Source: Thermoanaerobacteraceae bacterium (GTDB taxonomy: Bacteria > Bacillota > JADQBR01). From it: a stretch of 64,000 nucleotides of DNA. Of this stretch, positions 1 to 9,210 are shown piece after piece (position 1 is the first letter of the stretch; each line of letters starts with the position of its first letter). The stretch is taken from NCBI GenBank assembly GCA_017656305.1, contig JACDOG010000002.1:104121-168120 (forward strand), in the 5' to 3' direction. Made by a program: the position numbers and the translations under genes. The notes below the pieces were generated by a model. That model saw only the letters and a list, made by a program, of their open reading frames with translations, did no database searches and was not told the origin of the DNA.

Positions 1-1
1 T

Positions 2-217
2 AATTATCTGGACAGCAGCTTGCGCGTTTCCGTGACTTGTGTAGCGAAGGAGTGCCGGGATGTGTTACAGCGTGAAATTGGTTTGCTGCAGCAGGGATTG
101 CAGGCGGCGGGGTATCAAGTTGGACAGGTTGACGTCAAAGTTCGTGATGTCCAGACGGTATTTGATTTTATCCCCGGTCCTGACAGGGAAATCGCTGGGG
201 TTAACTTCAAGGTGTAA
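2..217 (+). CDS. FliK-like hook-length control protein, C-terminal fragment
   Basis: The reading frame is open from the left edge and ends at TAA 215-217, so only about 71 C-terminal residues are visible. They resemble the C-terminal Flg_hook domain of FliK proteins: an RVSV beta strand, a helix containing LQREIGLLQQGLQAAGYQ, then a strand VDVKV, the pattern in which this domain inhibits an export switch. A TTG at 20 could be an internal start but has no clear ribosome site. A terminator follows, so it is a separate unit from the flgB operon although it probably belongs to the same flagellar region. A second, full-length FliK-like gene lies at 6765. Family assignment is moderate because most of the protein is missing. 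Confidence 0.5.
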   Translation, partial: NYLDSSLRVSVTCVAKECRDVLQREIGLLQQGLQAAGYQVGQVDVKVRDVQTVFDFIPGPDREIAGVNFKV

Positions 218-283
218 TTTTTAGCATGGATTCTTTATGAGAATGACGGGTACTGTAAGTTTGTTTTATGACTTATGGTTAAC

Positions 284-307
284 GCCTGGCGTGGTCCGGG
301 CTTTTTT
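284..307 (+). terminator. Rho-independent terminator after the FliK-like gene
   Basis: GCCTGG and CCGGGC pair across a 6-base loop (one G-T pair) and are followed at once by six T residues. It ends the upstream transcript before the flgB operon. Confidence 0.65.
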
Positions 308-321
308 CTATGGGTTGAAAA

Positions 322-354
322 AATTCACATTGAGAACCGTCCCCAATGTGAATT
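322..354. repeat. 11-bp perfect inverted repeat in the flgB leader
   Basis: AATTCACATTG at 322-332 and its exact reverse complement at 344-354 flank an 11-base loop containing GAACCGTCCCC. No T-run follows in the plus direction, so it is not a typical terminator. The remaining leader (355-484) is AT-rich; I see no convincing sigma-A or sigma-D promoter in it. Confidence 0.6.
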
Positions 355-498
355 GGAAGAAAAAGGATAGCAGATACCGGTAAAAAAAATGTTGAGAAAT
401 GCAGGAGTTGCCTGTTTTTTGTTGAATTTTTCGTTAGGCGGTTAGTGTCTATTTTTGGGGAAACTGGCAAGCGGCCCGTTTTTATAGGAGGTGGCTTT

Positions 499-882
499 GT
501 GAATAGTATATTTAGTGACGTTACAATCCAGCTGTTGGAAAAAGCCCTGGATGTTGCCGTTCTGAGACAAAGAGTAATCAGTAATAATATTGCCAATATC
601 AATACACCGGGTTTCAAGCGCTCTTACGTGACGTTTGAAGAAGAACTGCAGAAAGCGCTGCGCGATAATAAAGGAGAGAATCTGCAGACGGGCATCGCAC
701 ATCTTCAGCCTGAGGTGCATAAGGATACAGCTTCTTCCATGCGCAGTGACGGTAATAACGTGGATATGGATCAGGAAATGACCAAGCTTGCCATGAATGC
801 CATCAATTACAACACAGCGGTAAAGCAGTTGAACAAGAAATTTGCTATGCTGCGCTACGTTATCAGTGAAGGGAGGAGATAG
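499..882 (+). CDS. flgB: Flagellar basal-body rod protein FlgB
   Basis: FlgB forms the proximal rod that joins the MS ring to the rest of the flagellar axis and is exported by the flagellar type III system. The protein (127 aa) has the rod-family N-terminal signature with NNIANINTPGFKR and a C-terminal coiled helix (DMDQEMTKLAMNAINYN). The GTG at 499 was chosen over an upstream in-frame ATG (445) because TAGGAGGT lies 7 bases before it and the protein then starts at the normal place for the family. It is the first gene of the large flagellar operon, with flgC 2 bases downstream. Confidence 0.93.
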   Translation: MNSIFSDVTIQLLEKALDVAVLRQRVISNNIANINTPGFKRSYVTFEEELQKALRDNKGENLQTGIAHLQPEVHKDTASSMRSDGNNVDMDQEMTKLAMNAINYNTAVKQLNKKFAMLRYVISEGRR

Positions 883-884
883 CA

Positions 885-1301
885 ATGAAGCTGCTTCAGT
901 CAATGGCCATTAGTGCCAGCGCGCTGACGGCGGAAAGGCTGCGGATGGACTTGATTGCCAGCAATATTGCCAACATAAATACCACCCGTACGGAAGACGG
1001 CGGGCCGTACCGGAGAAAAGTGGCCGTGTTTGAGGAAGTGCTGCAAAAGAACATGCAGGGACAGGTTGAAGGAGCCGGTGTACGTGTGGTGGCCATTAAA
1101 GAAGACCCGTCACCTTTCCAGATGAAGTACGACCCGACACATCCCGATGCCAACGAAGAAGGCTACGTGGCTATGCCGAACGTGAACATAGTGAAAGAAA
1201 TGGTGGACCTGATTGCCACCACCAGGGCCTATGAGGCCAATGTTACCGTGCTAAATGCCAGTAAAAACATGGCTGTCCAGGCTCTCAAAATCGGCAGTTA
1301 G
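885..1301 (+). CDS. flgC: Flagellar basal-body rod protein FlgC
   Basis: A proximal rod subunit of 138 aa. The N-terminus carries the rod/hook motif SNIANINTTRTEDGGPYRRK, typical of FlgC, and the C-terminus has the family's MPNVNIVKEMVDLIATTRAYEAN helix. It is preceded by GGGAGGAG and sits between flgB and fliE, the usual Firmicute order flgB-flgC-fliE-fliF. Length and both terminal helices are complete. Confidence 0.95.
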   Translation: MKLLQSMAISASALTAERLRMDLIASNIANINTTRTEDGGPYRRKVAVFEEVLQKNMQGQVEGAGVRVVAIKEDPSPFQMKYDPTHPDANEEGYVAMPNVNIVKEMVDLIATTRAYEANVTVLNASKNMAVQALKIGS

Positions 1302-1313
1302 GGGGATTAACCG

Positions 1314-1616
1314 ATGAAAGTGGATTTGACCAAACCAATCCCTCAGGTTACTAAGGATTTGGATACCGGGAAGAAGACTGACCGGAAACAGGAGGGGCCC
1401 AGCTTTGCTGAGCAGGTGAAAAACGCCCTTGAAGTGGTTAATGACCTGCAGGTTGAAGCGGACAGGATTACGCAGCAATATTTTGCAGGCCAAGTACAGG
1501 ATTTGCACCAGGTGATGATAGCTGCGGAAAAGGCAGATTTGGCGCTGCAGTTGACGGTACAGATACGCAACAAAATCATAGAGGCGTACAAAGAAATTTC
1601 CCGGATGCAGATATGA
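1314..1616 (+). CDS. fliE: Flagellar hook-basal body protein FliE
   Basis: FliE is the small adaptor between the FliF ring and the FlgB rod, and an early export substrate. The product is 100 aa, a normal length. The C-terminal half has the FliE pattern QDLHQVMIAAEKADLALQL followed by a helix that runs into RNKIIEAYKEI. A GGGG-rich ribosome site precedes the ATG, and the gene is 12 bases after flgC. Confidence 0.95.
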   Translation: MKVDLTKPIPQVTKDLDTGKKTDRKQEGPSFAEQVKNALEVVNDLQVEADRITQQYFAGQVQDLHQVMIAAEKADLALQLTVQIRNKIIEAYKEISRMQI

Positions 1617-1645
1617 TTTTATAGCCTGCTGGGGGGAGTGGGGAT

Positions 1646-3220
1646 ATGGATTTGAATAAATTGGTGCGACAGATATCAGAAAAGTGGTCTTCGCTATCGA
1701 CGGCAAAAAAGTCGGCGGCACTAGTTATGGGTATTGCCTTCGTTTTATCCTTAATAATGCTCTCCCGGTGGGTGAGTGACACCAGCTACGCACCATTGTT
1801 CACTGATTTGGATGCCAGGGATGCCTCGGCGGTGGTTGAAAAATTAAAGGAAGCGGGTGTTGCCTATAAACTGGCGGATCAGGGCAGTACCGTGCTGGTT
1901 CCAGAAGACCGGGTTTATGAATTGAGATTACAGCTGGCCAGTGCCGGAATTATGCCCATCGGCGGCATGGGGTTTGAGCTGTTTGATGAAACAAAGCTGG
2001 GCATGACGGACTTTGAGCTCCGCTTGAATTACCAGCGTGCATTGCAGGAAGAATTGCGGCGCACCATCGTGGCTATGGAAGAGGTGGAGCAGGCCAGGGT
2101 GCACCTGGTAATTCCCGAGCCAAGCGTTTTTATTGAAGAACAGGCGGAAGCCTCGGCGTCAGTGGTGATAAAACTGCATCCTTTGGCTAAATTGAAACCG
2201 GAGCAGGTCAAAGGAATTATTTTTTTAGTGGCCAACAGCGTGGAGAACTTGAAGCCGGAAAATGTCAATGTTATTGACATGTCCGGTAATATTCTCTCCG
2301 AAGAGGTGGCACTGGAGGGCGACACCGGGCTGGCTATAAGCCGGCTGAAACAGCAGGAATTGAAGCGCGAGTTTGAAAAGAACCTGGAAAGCCGGGTGCA
2401 GCGGATGCTGGAACGCATTTTTGGTCCGGGTAAAGTGGTGACCATGATAACAGCAGATTTAAACTTTGATACGCGCCAGGTCACCAGGATTGAGTACGGA
2501 AACGACGGCGTGGTTAAAAGTGAACAAATTGTGAGAGAGGAATCAGTCTCCAACAGCAATTCAGCCGGGGGTAGTGCAGGGACTGATTCTAATCTTACTA
2601 CATACCCCGGGTTGGACCGGGCGGGAGAGAGCAGTAACCACTCCAGTGAAAGTATCCAACGGCAGTATGAATTGGATAAGGCGCAGGAAACGGTGATTTA
2701 CGCTCCGGGCGAGGTGGAACGGCTGTCCACGGCGGTGACTGTGGACGGACAGCTGACAGACCAGCAGATAGCCCAGATAAAGGAACTGGTAACGGCGGCT
2801 ATCGGCTACTATCCGGACCGGGGCGACCAGATTACCGTAATGAGCATGGCTTTTGACAGGAGTTTTGCCGAGGAAGCCAGGGCCGAAATGGAGCAACAGG
2901 CAGCCAGGGAGGCGGAACAGAAACGCGTGCGCCAGTACATATATGCGGCCCTGACGGCTTTTGCCTTGCTTCTGGCATTTATCCTTATTCTTACTGCCCG
3001 GCGCCGGGCCGGGAGACTAGATGTTGCTATTGAGGATGTCGTTCCCGTCCAGGATGTCAGTGCAGTTCCCATTGAGGAAGAGGAAGGACCGCAGTTAGAC
3101 CCAGAAAAAGAAAGAAAGATTAAGATGAGAGAGAAGAAGCGTCAGGACGTCAGGAAAATAGTAGAAGAAAATCCCAAAGAGGCGGCGGAATTGATAAGAA
3201 CCTGGCTCAGCGAAAGTTAG
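1646..3220 (+). CDS. fliF: Flagellar MS-ring protein FliF
   Basis: FliF (524 aa) builds the membrane MS ring on which the export gate and C ring assemble. There is a first membrane helix at about residues 23-43, a periplasmic ring-building region, and a second membrane helix near 430-450 followed by an arginine-rich stop. The C-terminal cytoplasmic tail ends in an acidic-basic helix that contacts FliG, the next gene. A strong GGGGGAG site precedes ATG 1646. Length and layout are standard. Confidence 0.97.
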   Translation: MDLNKLVRQISEKWSSLSTAKKSAALVMGIAFVLSLIMLSRWVSDTSYAPLFTDLDARDASAVVEKLKEAGVAYKLADQGSTVLVPEDRVYELRLQLASAGIMPIGGMGFELFDETKLGMTDFELRLNYQRALQEELRRTIVAMEEVEQARVHLVIPEPSVFIEEQAEASASVVIKLHPLAKLKPEQVKGIIFLVANSVENLKPENVNVIDMSGNILSEEVALEGDTGLAISRLKQQELKREFEKNLESRVQRMLERIFGPGKVVTMITADLNFDTRQVTRIEYGNDGVVKSEQIVREESVSNSNSAGGSAGTDSNLTTYPGLDRAGESSNHSSESIQRQYELDKAQETVIYAPGEVERLSTAVTVDGQLTDQQIAQIKELVTAAIGYYPDRGDQITVMSMAFDRSFAEEARAEMEQQAAREAEQKRVRQYIYAALTAFALLLAFILILTARRRAGRLDVAIEDVVPVQDVSAVPIEEEEGPQLDPEKERKIKMREKKRQDVRKIVEENPKEAAELIRTWLSES

Positions 3221-3234
3221 GGGGAGTGGGTTAA

Positions 3235-4245
3235 TTGCGAGAGACAAGCAGGTATTCTGGGATAAAGAAGGCGGCCATATTTATGGTTGCCCTGGGTTCA
3301 GACCTGTCATCCAAATTATTAAAACAGCTGTCCAATGAGGAAATTGAAAAGATAACATATGAAATTGCCAATATGGGTAAAATTGACCAGTCAATGCAGC
3401 AGAAAGTTATTGAAGATTTCCTGCAGCTGCACGAAGCCAGGGAATACCTGATGCACGGGGGTATCAAGTACGCGCGGGAAGTTCTGGAAAAGTCGCTGGG
3501 GGCGCACAAAGCCAATGAAATCATCAAAAAACTGGTGGCGAATACCAAGAGCCGGCCTTTTTCCATGATCCGCAAGACAGACCCCAAACACCTGGTTAAC
3601 TTTATCCAGAACGAGCATCCCCAGACCATTGCGCTGATTCTCTCGTATATTGAGCCGGAGCAGGCAGCGGTGGTACTGAACAGCCTACCGGAAGAAAAAC
3701 GTAGTGATATTGCCAAACGCATCGCCATGATGGACCGTACGCCGCCTGAGGTTATCAGGGAGATTGAAAGCGTATTGGAGAAGAAACTGTCTTCCATAGC
3801 GGAGCATGATTTTGCCGAAGCCGGCGGCATCAACACGCTGGTGGAAATTTTAAACCGGGTGGACCGGAGCACGGAAAAAGTAATCCTGGAAGATTTGGAA
3901 GCAGAAGACGTGGAACTGGCGGAAGAAGTGCGCAAGCGGCTGTTTGTCTTTGAAGATATCATCACCCTGGATGACGCGTCCATTCGCAGGTTGCTGCAGG
4001 AAATTGACATGAAAGATTTGCCGCTGGCACTCAAGGGTGCCAGCGATGAGGTTACCGCACGCATCTTCAAGAATCTATCCAAACGCGCCGGCGAAATGCT
4101 CAGGGAAGATATTGAGTTTTTGGGGCCGGTACGGCTGCGTGACGTGGAAGAAGCACAACAGCGTATTGTCAATGTTATCCGGCAGCTTGAAGAGTCCGGG
4201 GAAATCATCATTTCGCGCGGTGGGGAGGATACCATAGTTGTCTAA
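3235..4245 (+). CDS. fliG: Flagellar motor switch protein FliG
   Basis: FliG (336 aa) is the C-ring protein that receives torque from the stator and sets rotation direction. It contains the middle-domain EHPQTIALILSYIEPEQAA helix pair and the C-terminal charged torque helix near DDASIRRLLQEIDMKDLPLALKGA. The TTG at 3235 is used because GGGGGAG sits just upstream and the first residues match the family start; the stop of fliF is 14 bases away. Its end overlaps fliH by 8 bases, implying translational coupling. Confidence 0.96.
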   Translation: MRETSRYSGIKKAAIFMVALGSDLSSKLLKQLSNEEIEKITYEIANMGKIDQSMQQKVIEDFLQLHEAREYLMHGGIKYAREVLEKSLGAHKANEIIKKLVANTKSRPFSMIRKTDPKHLVNFIQNEHPQTIALILSYIEPEQAAVVLNSLPEEKRSDIAKRIAMMDRTPPEVIREIESVLEKKLSSIAEHDFAEAGGINTLVEILNRVDRSTEKVILEDLEAEDVELAEEVRKRLFVFEDIITLDDASIRRLLQEIDMKDLPLALKGASDEVTARIFKNLSKRAGEMLREDIEFLGPVRLRDVEEAQQRIVNVIRQLEESGEIIISRGGEDTIVV

Positions 4246-4975
4246 AATTCTGCGCAAGTCCAACATTGGTGACCAGAGTCAGGAGATAACCGTTCGCCGT
4301 CACTTTCAGACCGTAACGGGGGTCCGGAGAAAAAACGCGGACGGGGACGATATGGTCAAATTACAACAAAAGAAGCAGCAGCTGCAGGCTGAAATTGAAG
4401 TGATGCTGGCGGAGGCGAAAAAACAGGCCGAGCAGATTGTTGCTGAAGCCCGGGCGGAAAAAGAGGCGGTACTGGCGGAAGCCAGGGAGTATGGCTTTCA
4501 GCAGGGGTACGAAGAAGGCCTGGCAGCGGGAAAAGAAGAAGCTCAGAAACTTCGCCGGGAGGCGGAGGAAGTGCTGCAACAGGCTCGCACGTGGTACAGG
4601 CAGACGGTGGCGGAAAACGAAGAGAAAATTATTGACCTGGCTGTTGCCATAGCCAGCAAGCTGCTGCACGTTCAACTGGAGTTGTCTCCCCAGCAGATAA
4701 ATATTATCGCGCAGGAAGCGCTGCAGAAGGTGCGCGGGGGCAAAAATTACGTTATTTATGCTCACCCCCGGGATGCTGAAATATTGCGGTCGCACAAGGA
4801 TATGCTGCTGCAGGACCTGCCTGAGGAAATATCACTACGCGTGATAGCGGATAAGGGATTGACTCCCGGTGGTTGCGTGGTAGATACGGAAGAGGGTCAA
4901 ATAGAAGTTACTATTGAGGGACAGCTGGACCGGGTAAAACAGGTTTTGCTGGGAAGGGAGCAAAGTGACAGTTAG
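4238..4975 (+). CDS. fliH: Flagellar assembly protein FliH
   Basis: FliH (245 aa) binds the export ATPase FliI and anchors it at the export gate. The N-terminal half is a long Lys/Glu/Ala-rich coiled coil; a GYEEGLAAGKEE segment marks the glycine-repeat region typical of FliH. The C-terminal half resembles the V-ATPase E subunit fold. It starts with TTG at 4238 inside the end of fliG and overlaps fliI by 11 bases. Confidence 0.9.
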   Translation: MSKILRKSNIGDQSQEITVRRHFQTVTGVRRKNADGDDMVKLQQKKQQLQAEIEVMLAEAKKQAEQIVAEARAEKEAVLAEAREYGFQQGYEEGLAAGKEEAQKLRREAEEVLQQARTWYRQTVAENEEKIIDLAVAIASKLLHVQLELSPQQINIIAQEALQKVRGGKNYVIYAHPRDAEILRSHKDMLLQDLPEEISLRVIADKGLTPGGCVVDTEEGQIEVTIEGQLDRVKQVLLGREQSDS

Positions 4976-6281
4976 TTTACCGTGGGACTGGTACCTTGAA
5001 AAACTGGAAGTAGCAGACCTAGCCCAACCCCGCGGCAAAGTTACCCGGGTGGTGGGTTTGACCGTGGAAGTTCGCGGGATTGATGCTTCCATCGGTGAGG
5101 TGTGCCATATCTACCCGCCGGGTAACGGTGTGGTGCGTGCGGAGGTTGTGGGTTTTCGCGAGGGCGTGTCTCTCCTGATGCCCCTGGGGCCTTTGGAAGG
5201 AATTGCTCCCGGGTGTTTGGTTGTGCCTATGGGGCAGCCTCTCCAGGTGAGTGTTGGTCCCCACCTGCTGGGGCAGGTTCTGGACGGTTTGGGGCGTCCC
5301 ATGGAACAACGGCAGGAGTTTACTGAAAGCGGCCGCAAATACCCGGTGGACAATGCGCCGCCCAATCCCCTGACCCGCAGGCGAATTTCCCAGGTTGTGG
5401 AGACGGGTATCAAAGCCATTGACGGGCTGCTGACCTGCGGTATGGGACAGAGGGTAGGTATCTTTGCCGGCAGCGGCGTGGGAAAAAGTACGCTGCTGGG
5501 GATGATAGCCCGCAAGAGCAATGCCGACATCAACGTTATAGCCCTGATAGGCGAGCGGGGCAGGGAAGTGCTGGAGTTTTTGGAAAAGGACCTGGGGCCC
5601 GAGGGGCTGCGGCGGTCGGTGGTGGTGGTGGCTACTTCCGACCAGCCGGCGCTGGTTAGAATTAAAGGTGCCATGGTGGCTATGGCAATTGCCGAGTATT
5701 TTCGGGACCAGGGAAAACAGGTCATGCTAATGATGGATTCCTTGACCCGGTTTGCTATGGCACAGCGTGAGGTCGGGCTGGCTATTGGTGAGCCCCCGGC
5801 TACCAGGGGTTACACACCGTCGGTGTTTGCCGTGCTGCCCCGGCTGTTGGAGAGAGCAGGAAATGCGGCTGCAGGTTCCATTACGGGGCTTTATACCGTG
5901 CTGGTGGACGCCGACGACATGAACGAGCCCATAGCTGACGCCGTGCGCGGGATTTTGGACGGGCACATTGTCCTGTCCCGCAGGCTGGCTGCGAAAAACC
6001 ATTTTCCGGCCATAGATGTTTTGGAAAGCGTTAGCAGGTTGATGCCAGACCTGGCCAGCCGGGAACACCAGCAACTGGCAGCCCGGGCGAAGCATCTGCT
6101 GGCCACATACCGGCAGTCAGAGGACCTCATCAGTGTCGGGGCTTACGAAAAAGGGTCCAACCCTGGTGTTGATGAGGCGATTAAATATTACGACCGTATC
6201 AACCAGTTTTTACAGCAGGGTATAGATGAAAGTTTTTCCCTGGAGGAGACCCTAAAGCTGTTGCAAGAGGCTATATTTTAA
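4965..6281 (+). CDS. fliI: Flagellum-specific ATPase FliI
   Basis: FliI (438 aa) is the hexameric ATPase that unfolds and delivers export substrates. A Walker A loop GSGVGKST, Walker B VMLMMDSLTRFA and the F1-like ALIGERGREVLEFLE and GEPPATRGYTPSVFA segments are all present. The GTG start at 4965 overlaps fliH, and a GGGAAGGGAG site lies upstream. The length is normal for FliI; the gene order fliH-fliI-fliJ removes doubt about F1 beta or SctN alternatives. Confidence 0.97.
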   Translation: MTVSLPWDWYLEKLEVADLAQPRGKVTRVVGLTVEVRGIDASIGEVCHIYPPGNGVVRAEVVGFREGVSLLMPLGPLEGIAPGCLVVPMGQPLQVSVGPHLLGQVLDGLGRPMEQRQEFTESGRKYPVDNAPPNPLTRRRISQVVETGIKAIDGLLTCGMGQRVGIFAGSGVGKSTLLGMIARKSNADINVIALIGERGREVLEFLEKDLGPEGLRRSVVVVATSDQPALVRIKGAMVAMAIAEYFRDQGKQVMLMMDSLTRFAMAQREVGLAIGEPPATRGYTPSVFAVLPRLLERAGNAAAGSITGLYTVLVDADDMNEPIADAVRGILDGHIVLSRRLAAKNHFPAIDVLESVSRLMPDLASREHQQLAARAKHLLATYRQSEDLISVGAYEKGSNPGVDEAIKYYDRINQFLQQGIDESFSLEETLKLLQEAIF

Positions 6282-6293
6282 GGAGTGAGGGCG

Positions 6294-6728
6294 GTGTTTA
6301 GGTTCAGATTACAGAAGGTGCTGGACTACAAGCAGTCAATAGAGGAGGAAAAAAAGCTGGAACTGGGATATGCTTACCGGCTGCGGCAGCAGGAGGCAGC
6401 CCGGCTGAAGCGATACCAGCAGCAGAAGGAACGGGCCCTTGTTTCCAGCCGGACTGGTAAGCTGGACCTGGTTTCCTTGCGACAGCGGCAGCAGTATCTG
6501 GATGTCATGGACAAAAAGATAGCCAGCCAGGTTGAACGTCTTGAGGCGGCTGAGAAACGTGTCAGCGAAAAACAAGTTGAACTGCGGCAGGCTATGCAGG
6601 AACGCAAGGCGTTTGACAGGCTGAAAGAGCGCCAGAAACAACAATTTGCTTATGAGTTTAACAGACAGCAGCAGAAACTGCTGGATGAGGTGGCAACTGC
6701 TTCCTTCGTGAGAAGGGAGAGTTTATAA
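6294..6728 (+). CDS. fliJ: Flagellar export chaperone FliJ
   Basis: FliJ (144 aa from this start) is a coiled-coil stalk that links FliI to FlhA and recycles chaperones. The product is almost entirely charged heptad helix rich in Gln, Arg and Glu, starting FRFRLQKVLDYK as in the family. GTG 6294 was preferred over GTG 6285 because AAGGAG (6280-6284) has proper spacing only to the former. It follows fliI by about a dozen bases. Confidence 0.88.
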   Translation: MFRFRLQKVLDYKQSIEEEKKLELGYAYRLRQQEAARLKRYQQQKERALVSSRTGKLDLVSLRQRQQYLDVMDKKIASQVERLEAAEKRVSEKQVELRQAMQERKAFDRLKERQKQQFAYEFNRQQQKLLDEVATASFVRRESL

Positions 6729-6764
6729 ATATTGCAGTAACCATACTGGAAAGGAGGTGACAGG

Positions 6765-8177
6765 GTGAATGCAGCAGGCTTCGTAATGGGCCAGGTGGCG
6801 CAGGGTGTCGGCCTGCGGAATTCTGCTGAACCGGCTGGTAGCATTAATCAAGGTGCGAAGCCGCAGGGTGATTTTGCCGGCTTGCTGGCCATGGCGCTCA
6901 AGGCGGCCGGGGGAGAGTGGCAGCCGGGCCAAGGTATAAAAGACCTTACAGGTGACGTGCAGGACTTGCCAGGTAAAAAACTGCAGCAGATGTTACAGCG
7001 AATCAGGCAAATGCAGGGCGAGGTTGGCAGCCAGGAAGTGCAGGAGCTGCTACAATCGCTAGCGACGCTGGTCAGCTTCATTTTCAACGGCCTGCAGCCG
7101 GAAAAACTGGTGGCCAGTGGGGAAAGCCAACGGCAGGCAGCAGCACAGAACCTGGTGAGCCGGTGGCCTTATGCAACCGTCATGACCGGAACCGCTACTG
7201 CCAAAACGGTTAACTATGGCAGGACTTACAGTAATTTTAGCGCACATACAACCGTCATAACTGAAACCGTTACTGCCAAAATGCGCCAGGCACTGCAAGT
7301 GTTAAATTCATTGGGGTTTACGGCAGCAGAGAAAACCGAATTGATGCAGTTTTTGGAGCAGGTCCAGCGGGCAGATGACATGGACGTGGCCAAAGTTTTG
7401 ACAATGGCGGAAAAAGTCATTAAACAAGCTGTGCAGGTGCAGCAACTCCAGGAAACAGGTGTGCCCGCAGCAAAGGCCGGTTATTTGAGCGGCAGCCACC
7501 AGATTAAAGAACTGGAACAGCCGGGCCAGACCGTAACTGCCGCTGGCTACCGGGGTGAACAGGTCACGGTTATTCGGGTAATGGATGATTCTGACAACGG
7601 GGACGGTGCTCAAACCGGAACCCGGGAAAACAACAACCACCATGTTCAGTTCAAAGAACAGCCCGTAACAGCCAACCTGTACAGCAGGGCAGACAATGCT
7701 GCCATTTCCCGGGTATTCCAGCAGGTTAGCCACAGTAGAACTGGAGAGCAGATTTTCCAGCAACTGGTACAGAAGACTCACCTGCTGGTAGCTGAGGGAA
7801 AGCAGGAAATTCATGTGCAGCTGAAACCGGATTATCTCGGCAGGCTGTCCTTTAAAGTGGAGCATGCAGATAGCGGTATTGTTGCCAGGCTGGTGGTGGA
7901 AAGTCAGAAAGTGCAGGAAATGATCAGACAACATTTGCCCCAGTTGCAGCAAGCACTGCAGGAACAGGGTATTAAAGTTGACCAAATGGAAGTCGCCGTA
8001 CAGGAACATGGTGCCCAGGGACAGCAATTTTTCCAGTCCATGAACCGGCAGGGTTCGGGACGGCGCGGGTCTTACGGCTACAACTCCGGAAGGTTTGGCG
8101 CGGAAAACGGTGGCGAGAATTTGGCTGCAAGCTTGCAGTCAGCCGGCAGCAATCAACTGGTGGATTACCTGGCATAG
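6765..8177 (+). CDS. fliK: Flagellar hook-length control protein FliK
   Basis: FliK (470 aa) measures hook length and flips the export specificity of FlhB. The first 330 residues are Gln/Ala-rich and weakly conserved, as expected for the ruler part. The C-terminal Flg_hook domain is clear at about residues 340-420 with QEIHVQLKPDYLGRLSFKV and LPQLQQALQEQGIKVDQMEV. GTG 6765 follows a perfect AAAGGAGGTGA site. It lies directly before flgD, the hook cap gene, in the usual order. Confidence 0.88.
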   Translation: MNAAGFVMGQVAQGVGLRNSAEPAGSINQGAKPQGDFAGLLAMALKAAGGEWQPGQGIKDLTGDVQDLPGKKLQQMLQRIRQMQGEVGSQEVQELLQSLATLVSFIFNGLQPEKLVASGESQRQAAAQNLVSRWPYATVMTGTATAKTVNYGRTYSNFSAHTTVITETVTAKMRQALQVLNSLGFTAAEKTELMQFLEQVQRADDMDVAKVLTMAEKVIKQAVQVQQLQETGVPAAKAGYLSGSHQIKELEQPGQTVTAAGYRGEQVTVIRVMDDSDNGDGAQTGTRENNNHHVQFKEQPVTANLYSRADNAAISRVFQQVSHSRTGEQIFQQLVQKTHLLVAEGKQEIHVQLKPDYLGRLSFKVEHADSGIVARLVVESQKVQEMIRQHLPQLQQALQEQGIKVDQMEVAVQEHGAQGQQFFQSMNRQGSGRRGSYGYNSGRFGAENGGENLAASLQSAGSNQLVDYLA

Positions 8178-8190
8178 GAGGTGAAGCAGG

Positions 8191-8805
8191 GTGAAGGTGG
8201 ATAGCAGCAATTCAGCCGGCCAAGGAATACAAAACACCGGCAATGCGGGAAGAAGGCAGCAGTTGCTGGGAAAGGATGAGTTTCTGCAGCTACTGGTAAC
8301 GCAGCTGCGCTACCAGGACCCGATGGAACCGATGAAGGATAACGAATTTATTGCCCAGTTGGCCCAGTTCAGCACCCTGGAACAGATGAAAAACGTGGCG
8401 CAGGGTATCGAGCAATTAAACGATAACTTCTCCGGCTATGATGACAGGTTTAGCCAGTTTAGCAGCAGTTTTACCCAGTATCTTAACGAACAACGCAGTG
8501 ATTACAGCAGCAAGTTTTTCGGGGCGTTATCCCTGCTGGGCAAGGAGGTGTCCGGAACTGGCGGCTCCGGAGAATTGATTACGGGCGTCGTGACCAGTGT
8601 GAAGATGAGTGACGGGGAACCGACAATTTTTGTGGGCGATGTGGCCCTCAGCTGGCGGGACATTGTGGAAGTCAACCTGCCGCTGGAACCGGAACCCACT
8701 TCTGCAGCAGGTGATACCGGAGGTGACAGTAATGACGGGCAAGATCAACCTGTACCAACCGCTGACACTGCAGGTTCAGCCGGGGAAACAGGTACAACAG
8801 GTTAA
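8191..8805 (+). CDS. flgD: Flagellar hook capping protein FlgD
   Basis: FlgD (204 aa) is the scaffold cap for hook polymerisation. The conserved N-terminal block [21 protein letters not shown] plus [10 protein letters not shown] is diagnostic. The C-terminal part has short beta segments ([20 protein letters not shown]) and then a Gly/Asp/Thr-rich low-complexity tail that overlaps the next gene by 74 bases. It starts with GTG after GGAGGTGAAGCAGG. Confidence 0.93.
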   Translation: MKVDSSNSAGQGIQNTGNAGRRQQLLGKDEFLQLLVTQLRYQDPMEPMKDNEFIAQLAQFSTLEQMKNVAQGIEQLNDNFSGYDDRFSQFSSSFTQYLNEQRSDYSSKFFGALSLLGKEVSGTGGSGELITGVVTSVKMSDGEPTIFVGDVALSWRDIVEVNLPLEPEPTSAAGDTGGDSNDGQDQPVPTADTAGSAGETGTTG

Positions 8806-9121
8806 AGATAAGCAGCCTGCGAAAGGCACAGCTTTTCAGGACGTATTTCAGGAAGTCCTTGAGTCCCAAAGTATTAAGTTTTCCAAGCATGCCAAGCAGC
8901 GGCTGAGCAGCAGGAACATTTCCCTGGGACCGCAGCAGGTTGCGAAACTCAATGAGGCCGTGGAAAAGGCCAGCAAAAAAGGCGCAAAAGAATCCTTGAT
9001 ACTGATGAACGATGTGGCGTTTATTGTCAGTGTCAGGAACCGCACCGTTGTCACGGCAGTTGACGGACAGAGCTTGAAGGAAAATGTGTTTACCAACATT
9101 GACAGTGCGGTTATCTTGTAA
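8732..9121 (+). CDS. TIGR02530-type flagellar operon protein
   Basis: A 129-aa soluble protein of the small family usually found between flgD and flgE in Clostridia and Bacilli; its exact role in hook assembly is not established. The conserved block is [16 protein letters not shown] followed by [20 protein letters not shown] and [18 protein letters not shown] 8732 has CCGGAGGTGA in front of it. This places the start 74 bases inside flgD, read in another frame, so flgD's disordered tail and this gene's leader share DNA. Confidence 0.82.
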   Translation: MTGKINLYQPLTLQVQPGKQVQQVKDKQPAKGTAFQDVFQEVLESQSIKFSKHAKQRLSSRNISLGPQQVAKLNEAVEKASKKGAKESLILMNDVAFIVSVRNRTVVTAVDGQSLKENVFTNIDSAVIL

Positions 9122-9210
9122 ACAAGGGCTGGACCTCTAGGAGGAAGCCCGCGGCCGCTGACCGACAGAGGCGGCTGCACAGTGAAATCTTTTAATGGAG
9201 GTCGATTGTT

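Noticed and set aside
4361-4795. Minus-strand frames opposite fliH and many other genes
   Set aside because: They are open only because the sense strand is rich in Glu, Lys and Gln codons; they show Leu/Phe-rich shadow composition and no start signals.
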